Below are positions 1-11,711 of a DNA stretch of 64,000 nt, piece after piece. Origin of the DNA: Owenia fusiformis. Its lineage: Eukaryota > Annelida > Polychaeta > Sabellida > Oweniidae. The notes beneath the pieces are model-generated. The model was given only the letters and a program-made list of their open reading frames with translations. It was not told the DNA's origin and did not search any database. The stretch covers positions 17,592,822-17,656,821 of the forward strand of contig CAIIXF020000008.1 of NCBI GenBank assembly GCA_903813345.2. Direction: 5' to 3'. Positions within the stretch are counted from its first letter, which is position 1. Every line of letters begins with the position of its first letter. The position numbers and the translations under genes were made by a program.

Positions 1-3000
1 GTTCAACCTTTATTGTCATGTTAGCATTGAAATATTAATGCTAATTGAAAGTTCAGTTCAACCTTAATTGTCATGTTGGCATTGAAGCATTAATGCTAAT
101 TGAAAGTTCAGTTCAACCTTAATTGTTATGTTAGCATTGAAATATTAATGCTAATTGAAAGGTCATTTCAACCTTTATTGTCATGTTGGCATTGAAATAG
201 TAATGCTAATTGAAAGGTCAGTTTAACCTTTATTGTCATGTTGGAATTGAAATAGTAATGCTAATTGAAAGGTCAGTTTAACCTTTATTGTCATGTTGGC
301 ATTGAAATAGTAACGCTAATTGAAAGGTCATTTCAACCTTAATTGTCATGTAGCATTGAAATATTAATGCTAATTGAAAGGTCATTTCAACCTTTATTGT
401 CATGTTGGCATTGAAATAGTAATGCTAATTGAAAGGTCAGTTTAACCTTTATTGTCATGTTGGCATTGAAATAGTAATGCTAATTGAAAGGTCATTTCAA
501 CCTTAATTGTCATGTTAGCATTGAAGTATAAATGCTAATTGAAAGGTCATTTCAACCTTTATTGTCATGTTGGCATTGAAATATTAATGCTAATTGAAAG
601 TTCAGTTCAACCTTAATTGTCATGTTAGCATTGAAATATTAATGCTAATTGAAAGGTCATCTCAACCTTAATTGTCATGTTAGCATTGAAATATTAACGC
701 TAATTGAAAGTTCAGTTCAACCTTAATTGTCATGTTAGCATTGAAATATTAATGCTAATTGAAAGGTCAGTTCAACCTTTATTGTCATGTTAGCATTGAA
801 ATATTAATGCTAATTGAAAGGTCATTTCAACCTTTATTGTCATGTTGGCATTGAAATATTAATGCTAATTGAAAGGTCAGTTCAACCTTAATTGTCATGT
901 TAGCATTGGAATATTAATGCTAATTGAAAGGTCAGTTCAACCTTAATTGTCATGTTAGCATTGAAGTATTAATGCCAATTGAAAGGTCATTTCAACCTTT
1001 ATTGTCATGTTGGCATTGAAATATTAATGCTAATTGAAAGGTCAGTTCAACCTTAATTGTCATGTTAGCATTGAAGTATTAATGCTGATTGAAAGGTCAT
1101 TCCAACCTTAATTGTCATGTTAGCACTGGAGTATTAATGCTAATTGAAAGGTCATTTCAACCTTTATTGTCATGTTGGCATTGAAGTATTAATGCCAATT
1201 GAAAGGTCATTTCAACCTTTATTGTCATGTTGGCATTGAAGTATTAATGCTAATTGAAAGGTCATTTCAACCTTTATTGTCATGTTGGCATTGAAGTATT
1301 AATGCCAATTGAAAGGTCATTTCAACCTTTATTGTCATGTTGGCATTGAAGTATTAATGCCAATTGAAAGGTCATTTCAACCTTTATTGTCATGTTGGCA
1401 TTGAAATATTAATGCTAATTGAAAGGTCAGTTCAACCTTAATTATCATGTTAGCATTGATGTATTAATGCTGATTGAAAGGTCATTTCAACCTTAATTGC
1501 CATGTTAGCATTGAAATATTAATGCTAATTGAAAGGTCATTTCAACCTTTATTGTCATGTTGGCATTGAAATATTAATGCTAATTGAAAGGTCAGTTCAA
1601 CCTTAATTATCATGTTAGCATTGATGTATTAATGCTGATTGAAAGGTCATTTCAACCTTAATTGCCATGTTAGCATTGAAATATTAATGCTAATTGAAAG
1701 GTCATTTCAACCTTAATTGTCATGTTGGCATTGAAATATTAATGCTAATTAAAAGGTCAGTTCAACCTTAATTGTCATGTTAGCATTGAAGTATTAATGC
1801 TAATTGAAAGGTCATTTCAACCTTTATTGTCATGTTGGCATTGAAATAGTAATGCTAATTGAAAGGTCAGTTTAACCTTTATTGTCATGTTGGCACTGAA
1901 GTATTAATGCTAATTGAAAGGTCATTTCAACCTTTATTGTCATGTTAGCATTGAAATATTCATGCTGATTGAAAGGTCATTTAAACCTTAATTGCCATGT
2001 TAGCATTGAAATATTAATGCTAATTGAAAGGTCATTTCAACCTTTATTGTCATGTTGGCATTGAAATATTAATGCTAATTAAAAGGTCAGTTCAACCTTA
2101 ATTGTCATGTTAGCATTGGAATATTAATGCTGAAAGGTCATTTCAACCTTAATTGTCATGTTAGCATTGGAATATTAATACTAATTTAAAGGTCATTTCA
2201 ACCTTAATTGTCATGTTAGCATTGGAATATTAATACTAATTTAAAGGTCATTTCAACCTTAATTGTCATGTTAGCATTGAAATATTAATACTAATTTAAA
2301 GGTCATTTCAACCTTAATTGTCATGTTAGCATTGAAGTATTAATGCTTATTGAAAGGTCATTTCAACCTTTATTGTCATGTTAGCATTGAAATAGTAATG
2401 CTAATTGAAAGGTCATTTCAACCGTAATTATCATGTTAGCATTGAAATATTAATGCTTATTGAAAGGTCATTTCAACCTTAATTGTCATGTTAGCATTGA
2501 AGTATTAATGCTTATTGAAAGGTCATTTCAACCTTTATTGTCATGTTGGCATTGAAATAGTAATGCTAATTGAAAGGTCAGTTTAACCTTTATTGTCATG
2601 TTAGCATTTAAATATTAATGCTAATTGAAAGGTCATTTCAACCTTTATTGTCATGTTAGCATTGAAATATTAATGCTAATTGAAAGTTCAGTTCAACCTT
2701 AATTGTCATGTTGGCATTGAAGTATTAATGCTAATTGAAAGGTCACTTCAACCTTTATTGTCATGTTAGCATTGAAATACTAATGCTAATTGAAAGGTCA
2801 TGTCAACCTTAATTGTCATCTTAGCATTGAAGTATTAATGCTGATTGAAAGGTCATTTCAACCTTTATTATCATGTTGGCTTTGAAATATTAATGCTAAT
2901 TGAAAGGTCATTTCAACCTTTATTGTCATGTTAGCATTGAATTATTAATGCTAATTGAAAGGTCAGTTCAACCTTAATTGTCATTTTGACATTGAATTAT

Positions 3001-3679
3001 TAATGCTAATTGAAAGGTCAGTTCAACCTTAATTGTCATGTTACCATTGAATTATTAATGCTGATTGAAAGGTCATTCCAACCTTAATTGTCATGTTAGC
3101 ATTGAATTATTAATGCTAATTGAAAGGTCAGTTCAACCTTAATTGTCATGTTGACATTGAATTATTAATGCTAATTGAAAGGTCAGTTCAACCTTAATTG
3201 TCATGTTAGCATTGAAGTATAAATGCTAATTGAAAGGTCAGTTCAACCTTAATTGTCATGTTGGCATTGAAGCATTAATGCTAATTGAAAGGTCAGTTCA
3301 ACCTTTATTGTCATGTTGGCATTGAAATAGTAATGCTAATTGAAAGGTCAGTTTAACCTTTATTGTCATGTTAGCATTGAAATATTAACGCTAATTGAAA
3401 GGTCATTTCAACCTTTATTGTCATGTTAGCATTGAAGTATTAATGCTTATTGAAAGGTCACTTCAACCTTTATTGTCATGTTAGCATTGAAATACTAATG
3501 CTAATTGAAAGGTCATGTCAACCTTAATTGTCATCTTAGCATTGAAGTATTAATGCTGATTGAAAGGTCATTTCAACCTTTATTGTCATGTTGGCTTTGA
3601 AATATTAATGCTAATTGAAAGGTCATTTCAACCTTTATTGTCATGTTAGCATTGAAGTATTAATGCTGATTGAAAAGTC
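1..3679. repeat. 55-bp tandem satellite array, about 67 copies, open at the window's left edge
   Basis: Head-to-tail 55-bp monomers start at 1, 56 and 111 and continue to about 3679, where the unit decays into unique sequence. Each monomer has a conserved ttcaacct..attgtcatgtt block and an inverted repeat ttagcatt-(8 nt)-aatgctaa. Variation is patchy: cctttatt against ccttaatt, gaaatatt, gaagtatt or gaaatagt in the loop, and ggtca against gttca at the end. Higher-order structure is visible: a four-monomer block with unusual variants (gtcacttcaacc..catcttagc..ttggctttg) at about 2741 recurs at about 3456, 715 bp or 13 monomers away. A second block recurs after 165 bp (1431 and 1596). It lies in an intron or upstream region of the BROX-like gene. 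It is noncoding. Confidence 0.97.
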
Positions 3680-4041
3680 GTTTTGACGTGGAGGTGTTTG
3701 TTAGGGTCATTAACACATAATTAGATGATATGGAGGTTTTTAGATTTTAGGCATTTTTGTTACCCATGACATTTTTGTAAAATAGCAAAAACTTTCAAAT
3801 TTATCATAAACAATATGTGGCTCACATTTCCCATAATGCAAGAACAATGGTACATTTATGCAATTCACATATTTGCATATAGAATTTGAAGTAAATTTTT
3901 CCATCACATTCCATTTTGAGATCCTATTGCCCTAGTAAACAACAGTTGATGAGCTAATAATGACTCTTGTGACGGGCTTTATGCATTGAATTACAAATAA
4001 ATAATCGAAAACAGCTTCAAATTGCTTTTCTTCTTTTGCAG
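3680..4041 (+). other. Intron sequence upstream of the first visible BROX exon
   Basis: AT-rich single-copy sequence with no coding frame. It ends in a good 3' splice site: a pyrimidine-rich cttttcttcttttgcag with the AG at 4040-4041. Confidence 0.6.
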
Positions 4042-4127
4042 ATGATAGTTTAGCGTCATTAGAAGAAAAGGATGTTGGGAAATGGCGGAAGTATCTCCAG
4101 TTGAAGAGCTCTTTCTACCATGCTTAT
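4042..4127 (+). CDS. BROX: BROX-like internal coding exon (BRO1 domain, upstream of the giant intron)
   Basis: This 86-nt exon is bounded by ttcttttgcag and a consensus donor gtaagt at 4128. After two bases completing a codon it reads 28 codons with the motif KWRKYLQLKSSFYHAY. I recognise this as the animal BROX segment in which a Ser/Leu-rich stretch precedes KWRKYL.LK..FY.AY. It ends in phase 0. The next exon (60098-60179) begins exactly where the BROX protein continues ([10 protein letters not shown]). BROX is a BRO1-domain protein that binds ESCRT-III CHMP4 and, in human cells, acts in repair of ruptured nuclear envelope. Only this short stretch of the BRO1 domain is visible; the rest of the gene lies outside the window. 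The assignment rests on remembered family sequence, not a search, but the two-exon match is specific. Confidence 0.88.
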
Positions 4128-4929
4128 GTAAGTTCACATTCTTCTCCCTCTACTAGCATGTAATTGTTTTGTCTTATTATACTAATGGATGATAAATATA
4201 CTATTTCATTTCTCTGTAACAGATTATCTCTTGTAATGCAGTGAATCCAACTGCAATTAAAGTTTACTTAATATCCTGTTTCATGGTACTACACAATGAT
4301 ATTGCCTTATGAATTGAATGTCGTCAGATTTGTTGCCGGATGGGTCTTAAAGGGTTATTTGGTTTATTTTCATGAAATACAGAGCTTAATTAGATCTGGA
4401 AAAAATACAAAGGCCAAGTTGTTTGATCAAACGAACTAGAAGGGATAGATAGGGAAAATTGTTAGAAGCTATCTTTTCAATATAAAGCATGACAGTGTTT
4501 CTTTTACAATCCTAACTTTATTTTCTAAAAAAAGAATTCAGATATCTGATCAAATCTAGGAGTTATTTCTGATTTAAGACAGAGAAATTTCCAAATACAT
4601 TAGATTTAAAAAGAGGACATATTTATCATATGCTATATATGGTCCTTTGAAGTCTTTCAAATAAAGGGCACATGTATATGTAGGTTCGCCTTAACCAAGC
4701 TGTATTTAAAGAGTAACCTGTCTTTCCAAGATATTTCCAAAGAGAGACAATGTTGTTCAATATGCCCCCAAGAAATCACATTTATTAGATTAATTCTATT
4801 TCCAGCTACACAAACGAAACTTCTACCTAATTTTCTTTCTTTCTATATGTTTTCTGGAGCACTTGATTAAAGGCTATGTCTCAAGTTGTGTACCAATTGC
4901 TCTCCCAACATTTGACTTCTAATCCCAAT

Positions 4930-5315
4930 ACTATCCATTAGGTACTGACATATGCCACTCTGCCAATTAGGGATAAAGGGATAATCCTGTCAAGCCCAAT
5001 AACGCAGATGCGAGTAGGTATTTACCAGTTTCACCACCAGGTGGCTCGTTCGGGTCAGATAGCATGGCGGGTTTAGCAGAAAGTTCCCTTTAAATTAAAT
5101 TACATTTTACATCTGTCCAATACAAGAAAAGATATTTCACTTTTTGTGATTTTGTAACATTGGGTCTATGGGGAATCAACTCGAACGAGAAGTCAAAATT
5201 TAAAAAAAAATTAATTCTCATTGTAGATTTCAAATATGACATCACTTTGACTGAATTTTGAATATTTAATGATGTAAATCAAGATTATATCTACTCGCAT
5301 CAAGTCTATTCTTTC
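4930..5315 (+). repeat. Dispersed repeat family copy 1 (carries a CTCF-like core)
   Basis: The segment shares ordered blocks with 12540-12785 (same strand) and 21870-22275 (opposite strand). The blocks are: a GATGCGAGTAGGTA..TTACCAGTTTCACC start, a tatttcactttttgtgattttgtaac block, a gtctatggggaatc block, and a 3' end with tgacatcactttgactgaa..aatcaagatta..ctactcgcatc. Neither end has a readable inverted repeat and I see no coding capacity. It looks like a non-autonomous dispersed element of unknown class. Confidence 0.6.
5034..5045 (+). promoter_or_regulatory. CTCF-like core motif in dispersed repeat copy 1
   Basis: CCACCAGGTGGC fits the published CTCF core consensus CCASYAGRKGGC at every position. 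Equivalent sites occur in two other copies of the same repeat (21287-21298 and 22229-22240, on the other strand). Binding is not shown, and the 12-bp core is nearly palindromic, so its strand is weakly defined. Confidence 0.35.
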
Positions 5316-6525
5316 TTGATATGATAACTTAACCATTTTTATATTATCCATTTTTTACTTAAATTTTCTTGTACATTTATACGATTTACTTCTGCAGATA
5401 ATCTCTTTTATTTTAAGTTTACAAGCCCTGAAAACATTTTTGCGCAGAAAGTAAGGACCTTTTGTCTAGAGTTGACTTTGTTTTTATTTCCTATACTGTT
5501 ATGGGTGAAGAATATAAAAGTTAAGAGTTGATGACATCATTTCCTGTAGAAAATTTTAAAAGATGGCAGCCTACTGGAAATTAACTCTGCATTTTTAATT
5601 GATCCGTTTTGACCATACCAAAATTTTTTCCCATATTTGCTAAATGTGGATAGTATAATAATGTTTATAGTAACATATCTAGAGAGAATTGGGCTTGCAA
5701 GGAATATCCCTTTAAGTGTTGTCTTTTGAAGTGTTTTGAACAAGTAGTGCTAAACAAAATGGCACAATACGATGCATTAGCACCAGTGGTATCATTTTCT
5801 TCTCTCTTGCTGGGACTTCAAAGATTTAGGTGAGATCAATTTCAAAATTGAGAAAAAGATTTAAAGGTTAGAGGTTTTTAAGTTATCTATTATCCAAGAA
5901 CACAGTACATTGAAAATGGGAAAATAGCATGTTTGCTCTTTCCAACAATCTATTTCTCTGTTATTTGAGGAATTACGAAAATTAAACAATTGTTGTCTGA
6001 TCATGAATGAATAGGACTATCATTGGTACCTGTTGCACCCCATGGTTAAATTGCTTTGTTACTCGTAATGTATTCTCCTCTTACAAAGAAAGCATCTGGC
6101 ATTTTAAATAAATTTCCCTTTTGACAAAAAGCTTCATAGTGGAAGATTTAAGCTGTTAAACAGAAAAAATTCCTTCACTATGGAGCTTTGTGTCAGAATG
6201 CCTTGTAATGAAGGAAATTAACTCTGCTTTGTAACATTAACTCTGCTTTGTAACAGGTATTGTTGTTGATGAACAACAAATGCAGAGTCTATCTGATCAA
6301 CTAATGAATCAAAAAAAAGTTCTTTGTTGGACAACAATTTCATTTTCATTTCCACTATTCAATTATTTGACACTAGGATAACTTTTAACCTGACCTAATA
6401 TAAGGATAATGTCACAATAATAATGCCTGGATCTAGGTATAAAACTATGTCTTGGCAATGTGGGTATGAATTATTAAACAACATAATCTTAAAATTCTAT
6501 ATTATATGTCTAAATCAAGGAAAGG

Positions 6526-6602
6526 CTTTCTAATTCTCAAAGGTTACGCTCAGCTGGTATATGTCTAAATCTTTCTAATTCTCAAAGGTTACGCTCAGCT
6601 GG
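6526..6602 (+). repeat. Short tandem duplication
   Basis: The segment tttctaattctcaaaggtta followed by cgctcagctgg occurs twice about 46 bp apart. This looks like a recent local duplication with no coding meaning. Confidence 0.7.
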
Positions 6603-6898
6603 AGACTCCTAGTTCAAAGTTTCCAGCCTGTGGTAAATGTATTCATATCAGATGAACTAAGTTACAAGCCTCATTCATCCATCTTTCTGTCTGTCCACCT
6701 GTAACTTGAATATGAGAGGACAGATTTTCTCAACATCCAAGAAAAGATGTATGTTTTTCAAGATTTCTGCTCCTCTAGACAATGGCAGGAAAGTTTTATG
6801 AAAATCCAAAATGACCACTTGATGCAATAATTTTGATATTTCTTTGGGAAAGTTGGAGGATTGTTTTATGTCACCAACACATGTGGGGACATTTTGAT

Positions 6899-6971
6899 AG
6901 TACATTTATTTCTCAACCATTAACCTATTTCTCAACCATTATGCCACTGCCGGGATCTCCTTAATAGGTAC
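6899..6971 (+). repeat. Direct repeat, left copy (partner at 8028-8102)
   Basis: About 73 bp (tagtacatttatttctcaac ... ggatctccttaataggtac) is repeated with few mismatches 1.13 kb downstream. The sequence between the copies shows no terminal structure that would explain them. Confidence 0.7.
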
Positions 6972-8027
6972 ATACATATTCTAAGTATGGCTAGTCTATA
7001 ACATACTCAAATCTAGGGAAAAGTTTAAATCACTGTGATTACATGTATATCATTTTTTATGTCACCATCAAAAAGTAGTGACATATTGTTATCTAATTCA
7101 TGGTTAAGAAATTAGAAAGGTCATAATGTGAGAATTTACAATAATCAAGATATCAGAAGTTGTACTGATATCAAATATGTTTACACAAGTGGCAAAGGGA
7201 AAGGACCAAAATTGTTACTAAATACTACAAGATAAAAAAACACATCTAAGAGTATACAAAAAACAAACTGCCCAAACTTTCCCAAACCATGATCTAACAT
7301 GAAAAATAACAATTGCAAATAACCCCCCCCCCCACCACCAATACCATTTAATTAAGTGCCATTATCACAATACAGGACCATAACACCAAGGGACATTTCA
7401 TTCATAATGAAATAGATGCTATATTTTAGTATTCATACAAGATTGAGCATACAGTCTCAAATGATGTGGGACAAACAAATTCCAATCCATAAGTGTGCCA
7501 AAGGGCCAACATTCATTTGCAAAGCTGACACCGTAATCCATAAAACACAATATTTCAAAATGGTCATCAGGAGAAAACTATGGCTCAAGTTTCAATCCAT
7601 ATTTCTCCAATCTTTCTATTTCCTATTCTTCAGAGGTAAGGTTCTAGTGGTATCCACTGACCATCCTTTAAGCAACACTTCTCGTAGAATAGATTTGGTT
7701 AATAGGCCAACTTTAACCCCTTTCCTTCTTAATTTGAGCTTAGATCCATATCCACGTTTCTATCCTCTTTCAATGAGGCTTTGGGTTGTGTACATCTCTT
7801 TTTCCTGGATACACTTCTTTACAATTATAGAAGCCTTTATCCTGCTCTGTTGTCGCTGGCACCTAACTTAATGTTCTTTATTGGTATTGCTTTGCCCCCA
7901 GCCTGTCTGCAACCTCATCGTATATGATACAACTGTGGCCTGGGATGTATGATAATGGGAAGTTTGTTTTTATTCTATCCAAAATATTGTGCCACGTGTC
8001 TTTTACTGAACCTGTCTCCACCTTTAA

Positions 8028-8102
8028 TAGTACATTTATTTCTCAACCATTTACCTATTTTTCAACCATTATGCCACTGCCAGGATCTCCTTAATAGGTA
8101 CC
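8028..8102 (+). repeat. Direct repeat, right copy (partner at 6899-6971)
   Basis: Near-identical to the left copy, with ttacctatttttcaacc in place of ttaacctatttctcaacc. The pair may mark an old duplication or an insertion between direct repeats. Confidence 0.7.
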
Positions 8103-8432
8103 AGGTGAAAATTTTGTTGGATTGTTGCAAATACATGTAAACATGAAGGTATCTCACAAATTATAATGTGCAAAATGTGATAAAATGCAGGATTAAATGA
8201 TGGATCAAAATATTTGTTCAAAAATGCCACTCTCAGGTTAAGATAAATGTGTACTTCTGGCTATTTTGATGCAGTCCTCATCAAGTCACAGGTTACTTTT
8301 CAAATATGAACTTCTACACATTGTCTACATCTTTCAGTTTTACACAATGTGTGCACTAATATACCTTGTAAAAAGTGGAGAATATTATTTATAAAATGTT
8401 TAAAAATGAAAAAATCAGTGACCTACTTTTTT

Positions 8433-8712
8433 GGCTCACACAGTGAGCCTATGGGATCGACCAGGCGTCCGTCCGTCCATTGGTCCGTCCGTCCGTTGGT
8501 CCGTCCCCCCGGATGCTATCCTATGTGTCTTTTCGTCTGTACATCAACCCCCTATGAAACTTTTTTCCCCTATGTGTCTAGACACACAAAAAAAGTTGCC
8601 AAAAGGTCTATTTTCAACCCTTATGTGTTTTCCACAAGTTATCTGAGAAGACACATAAAAATGTGTCCAAGTCTATGTCCATGTCCAAGTCAATGGATGT
8701 CCAGGTCCCTAT
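8433..8712 (+). repeat. Dispersed element starting ggctcac..gtgagcc with a CCGTCC simple repeat
   Basis: It starts with the short palindrome GGCTCAC-aca-GTGAGCC, then a (CCGTCCGT)n-like tract (about 8467-8510) and a stretch rich in atgtgtc/gacacac words up to about 8700. The same ingredients recur at 15960-17450 and 61665-63356, so this is a fragment of a common dispersed family. Overlapping open frames here come from the simple repeat. Confidence 0.6.
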
Positions 8713-8819
8713 AAAATAATATAATATCAATGTTGTAAACATTTCTTAAAAACTGTTACACTAAATTTGATTGGTCAAAATGATTTGATTGTAAACCAAT
8801 AGCTTTTCAGATAACATAA

Positions 8820-8874
8820 CCTCAGAGCCATCTATAGAAACAAAATGGCTTCTTAATTGAATCACACCTACACA
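8820..8874 (+). other. Possible 5' noncoding exon of the nested gene
   Basis: A cacacctacaca sequence is followed by a consensus donor gtaagt at 8875. The next acceptor on this strand is tttcattgcag at 9218, directly before the first coding exon. The upstream limit is arbitrary, because no promoter motif can be read with confidence. Confidence 0.3.
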
Positions 8875-9218
8875 GTAAGTAACTAAAATTCTAGTGTTTA
8901 GAAGTTTGTGATCATTTTTGATAAAAAAGATTAAATTAATGTTAGTTTTAAAGTAAGTGATGATGTTCCTGGATGAAAGTGAAATTGATTGCCTCTTTGA
9001 ACACTCAATTCACTAGTATCAGTTTCCTTTGTGTGTTTAATTTTTAAAATTTATCATAAGAGTTTAAATTTATCAAGATAAACCCTAGAATTCTTGACCC
9101 CTGGATCTAATGACATTATAAAACCAAGAAAATGGAGATTAATTTTTTAATTGCTGTAAATGATTTTATCTTTTAAGTGAATCCATGTCATTATTTAATT
9201 TTTAACTTTTCATTGCAG

Positions 9219-9309
9219 AAATCAACCATAAGAACTTAGTGTCGCAAATCTTCTTGAAAGAGCCCTACGCTACACAAACACTACTATAATTTAGCAAGCT
9301 GACACATCC
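9219..9309 (+). other. 5' UTR part of the nested gene's first coding exon
   Basis: It is preceded by a good acceptor (tttaacttttcattgcag, AG at 9217-9218) and runs 91 nt to the ATG at 9310. The ATG context is atccATGg. Confidence 0.5.
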
Positions 9310-9584
9310 ATGGATAACAGTATTATAAAATTGAACTCAAAAGACCATGGCAGCAATGGACAAATGATGAATGGCAATTTTCATGATCAAAATGAGGATA
9401 AGAATTACGAAAATGACTTGCTTGCTGATATACAATTGGATTATGATATTGGTACTGGGGATTGTGGTGATATTAGTTGCATGAATGTTCATGATCTGAA
9501 GACTAAAGATGAGGCTGATGATACTTTTGTGATTGATGATGAAGAGGATATAATAGAACTGCCCAATGTATTGAGCAAAGTGAA
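9310..9584 (+). CDS. Nested gene, coding exon 1 (acidic N-terminus)
   Basis: The ATG at 9310 opens 91 codons plus two bases, ending at a consensus donor gtaagt (9585-9590). The encoded part is strikingly acidic and probably disordered, rich in Asp, Glu and Asn (for example DDTFVIDDEEDIIELP near its end). The two leftover bases are completed by the first base of exon 2 to give Asn, and the frame stays open through all three exons. The gene sits on the same strand as the BROX-like host gene, inside its large intron. I do not recognise this N-terminal part. Confidence 0.75.
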
Positions 9585-9617
9585 GTAAGTATTAACAAAA
9601 CTTCCCAAATAGAGGCT

Positions 9618-9816
9618 CATGCCCGCAGCCAGAATTTCTCAAAGAGGGGGTCATTTTTCCCAAAATTCCAGGGGGGTTCACTTTGGACAAATATTTGCCT
9701 AAAATGTACCGAAAGTCATGCAAAATCTGCTCAATATATTGAAAAACTGCATGATTTTGAAAGAATTTAGGTTGGGGAGGTCACCAGTAACCCTCAACCC
9801 CGAGGCTATGGGCCTG
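9618..9816. mobile_element. Small MITE, family of the copy at 59698-59860
   Basis: A 199-bp insert in intron 1 of the nested gene with degraded ends catgcccgcagccag and ggctatgggcctg. It is flanked by gaggct on both sides (9612-9617 and 9817-9822). Its interior (ccaggggggttcac, atgattttgaaagaa) matches the cleaner copy at 59698-59860. It is noncoding. Confidence 0.75.
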
Positions 9817-10029
9817 GAGGCTTGAGTATGAACTTTTATGTTGATGAACTTTTAATTTATGTCTTATAGTCGTGTTAAAAGCTATAGAGACATGTGTTAT
9901 AAATTGAAGACTTTGATATTTTGTTCAGAAGCCATGTACATGATCTAATCTACACCATTATTTATGTCATTATGATTATATTATATTATGTAGTATATAT
10001 ATAAGGGAATTGTATTTGTCTACTTGTAG

Positions 10030-10163
10030 CAAAGTGTGTGAATTAACACAGGAACAACTGATCCATCTTGTGAAAGAGAACAAGAAATATCTACGCAACA
10101 TATACCAGGGGAAGGTGTACAATAGAAGACATGAAGATTACAAGCAAGGTGGAAAGGCCAAAG
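10030..10163 (+). CDS. Nested gene, coding exon 2
   Basis: The acceptor is tgtctacttgtag (AG at 10028-10029) and the donor is gtaatc at 10164. The 134-nt exon, read in the frame set by exon 1, encodes a Lys/Arg-rich helical stretch around LTQEQLIHLVKENKKYL, followed by a GKV..RR..DY segment. Reading on past the donor gives extra residues and a stop inside the intron, so the conserved protein is assembled by splicing into exon 3. The pattern of HL..I..GK followed by an aromatic-Gly stretch resembles the C-terminal domain of MUM1/PWWP3 proteins. That is a resemblance from memory, not a demonstrated homology. Confidence 0.75.
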
Positions 10164-10272
10164 GTAATCAAGTTTTACAACCTTACAATACTAACTTAAA
10201 ACAATTTAGTTCCATTACTTTTATCCTTATTTACATCAAAATACTTGAGTTCGTTTCTGAACTAACATATAT

Positions 10273-11711
10273 CAGTGGAGACGATTAGGTTGTTTATTAC
10301 GACGATTGACGTCATTGTGCGTTAATTGCCAGGTATCGCGTTAATTGACATACTTCAAATTCAAATTGATTTAGACGTTATTTTCGTTGCATTTCATTTC
10401 AGAAAAATACTTTTTGGTGATATTTATACATGTATACAGATAAGCTTAAATTTTTAATTATTTAGCATACAGAAGAACATGGCTTCACTTCTTTCTGTTT
10501 CAACCAGGCTTTTAGAAGCAGAAACACTATAGTATAATCATTTGAACAACTGATGATCAAATATCAGGATGGCTTATTTTGCGGTAAACACACGCAAGAG
10601 AGGCATCTGGGACATGTTTATTACAATTTGGGCAAGATGTTTTTACTTTTATTCGAAGCATTGGATAGATATCTTCAACTTCTATGTGGGAATTGTGTTT
10701 TCTATGATGCAATATTTTTTTATAAAACAATAATGAAGACGTTGTCGAAATATGGAGGCGCGACTCCATTAAAAAGTCGCAATGACTCTATAGCATAATG
10801 ATCACAGTCTCATTGCTTCGCCAATGAATTTCTATTATGGACAAATTGTGTTGGTATATTTTATTGAACAAAATTAGATTTCCATATTGATGATGAAATT
10901 AAATACAACATTTTGAATGTTTCATCCTAGAACGGGCCCGTATTGCCGATTTCTCCTGAGCGCATCTGACTAAAATAAAGTCCACTTCAGAATTTAACGA
11001 AATATCACAATTAGAAGGAAAAAAAATACGTTGTTCATATTTATGATGATAAGAATGTCTTTTATCATGTCCTTGAACAATTTTAATGATTGTTTTTACA
11101 TTTAATGAAATTTAATTTTTTTAAATTTAATTTTTAATTATAGTAATTGCTGAATATACGTAACACTGCGAGTCGGATCCAATTCATAATTTATGATAAT
11201 GATATACAGGTTAAAAGTCACCTCGGTTAAATTGTCACCTCAATTCACGGGCTTTAATTTAGTAAAGACTAAAAAGACAAACTATCAGGGGAGTGCAGAT
11301 AGTATCTAGCCGATATCGTTTTTGAAAGAGGTCCGTGATTTCAAGACGTAAGTCTGCCAGTTATGAATCGAAATACGCGTAAATAAATTATACAACTGTT
11401 TATAATTTATAATAGAAGCTTTTTGTCGATTCTCACAATTTCAAACATTGACAATTTCATCAAGAAGTACTAATGAGGTAGGTACATTTCGGCCAGTTAC
11501 CTTGGTAATGGGCGATAATAAAAATATGACCTAGCCTGTACGACAATCAACGTTCCCGCACGTTGATTATACGATTACACGTCAATTGATGCGATTGATT
11601 ACACATGCGCAATTGAAAAATATAGAACGTCAATTAACGTAGTATCTGTCAATCAACTACAATGACGTTAATTGACGGGATGAACGTTAAATGACCTAAT
11701 CGTCTCCACTG
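10273..11711. mobile_element. 1.44-kb non-autonomous DNA transposon in intron 2 of the nested gene
   Basis: It has perfect 18-bp terminal inverted repeats: cagtggagacgattaggt at 10273-10290 and its complement at 11694-11711. Subterminal blocks rich in gttaattgacgt words occur in opposite orientation at both ends. Flanks read ..atatat and tatatt.., so a TA or TAT target duplication is possible. No transposase frame is present; the two short overlapping frames near 10555 look random. Superfamily not assigned. Confidence 0.85.

Larger units (their letters stand above)
4128..8432. other. Intronic stretch with decayed repeats, no gene seen
   Basis: AT-rich sequence with no convincing coding frame. 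It contains the dispersed repeat at 4930-5315, a short tandem duplication at 6526-6602, a poly-C tract at about 7322-7334 and a pair of about 73-bp direct repeats (6899-6971 and 8028-8102). The remainder looks single-copy within this window. Confidence 0.55.

Noticed and set aside
1..3679. CRISPR-like array of short repeats
   Set aside because: The 55-bp units are directly tandem with no unique spacers, in eukaryotic DNA.
7416..7871. 151-codon + strand open frame
   Set aside because: Unusual composition, no splice sites or recognisable motif, and it crosses degraded sequence. It looks like chance.
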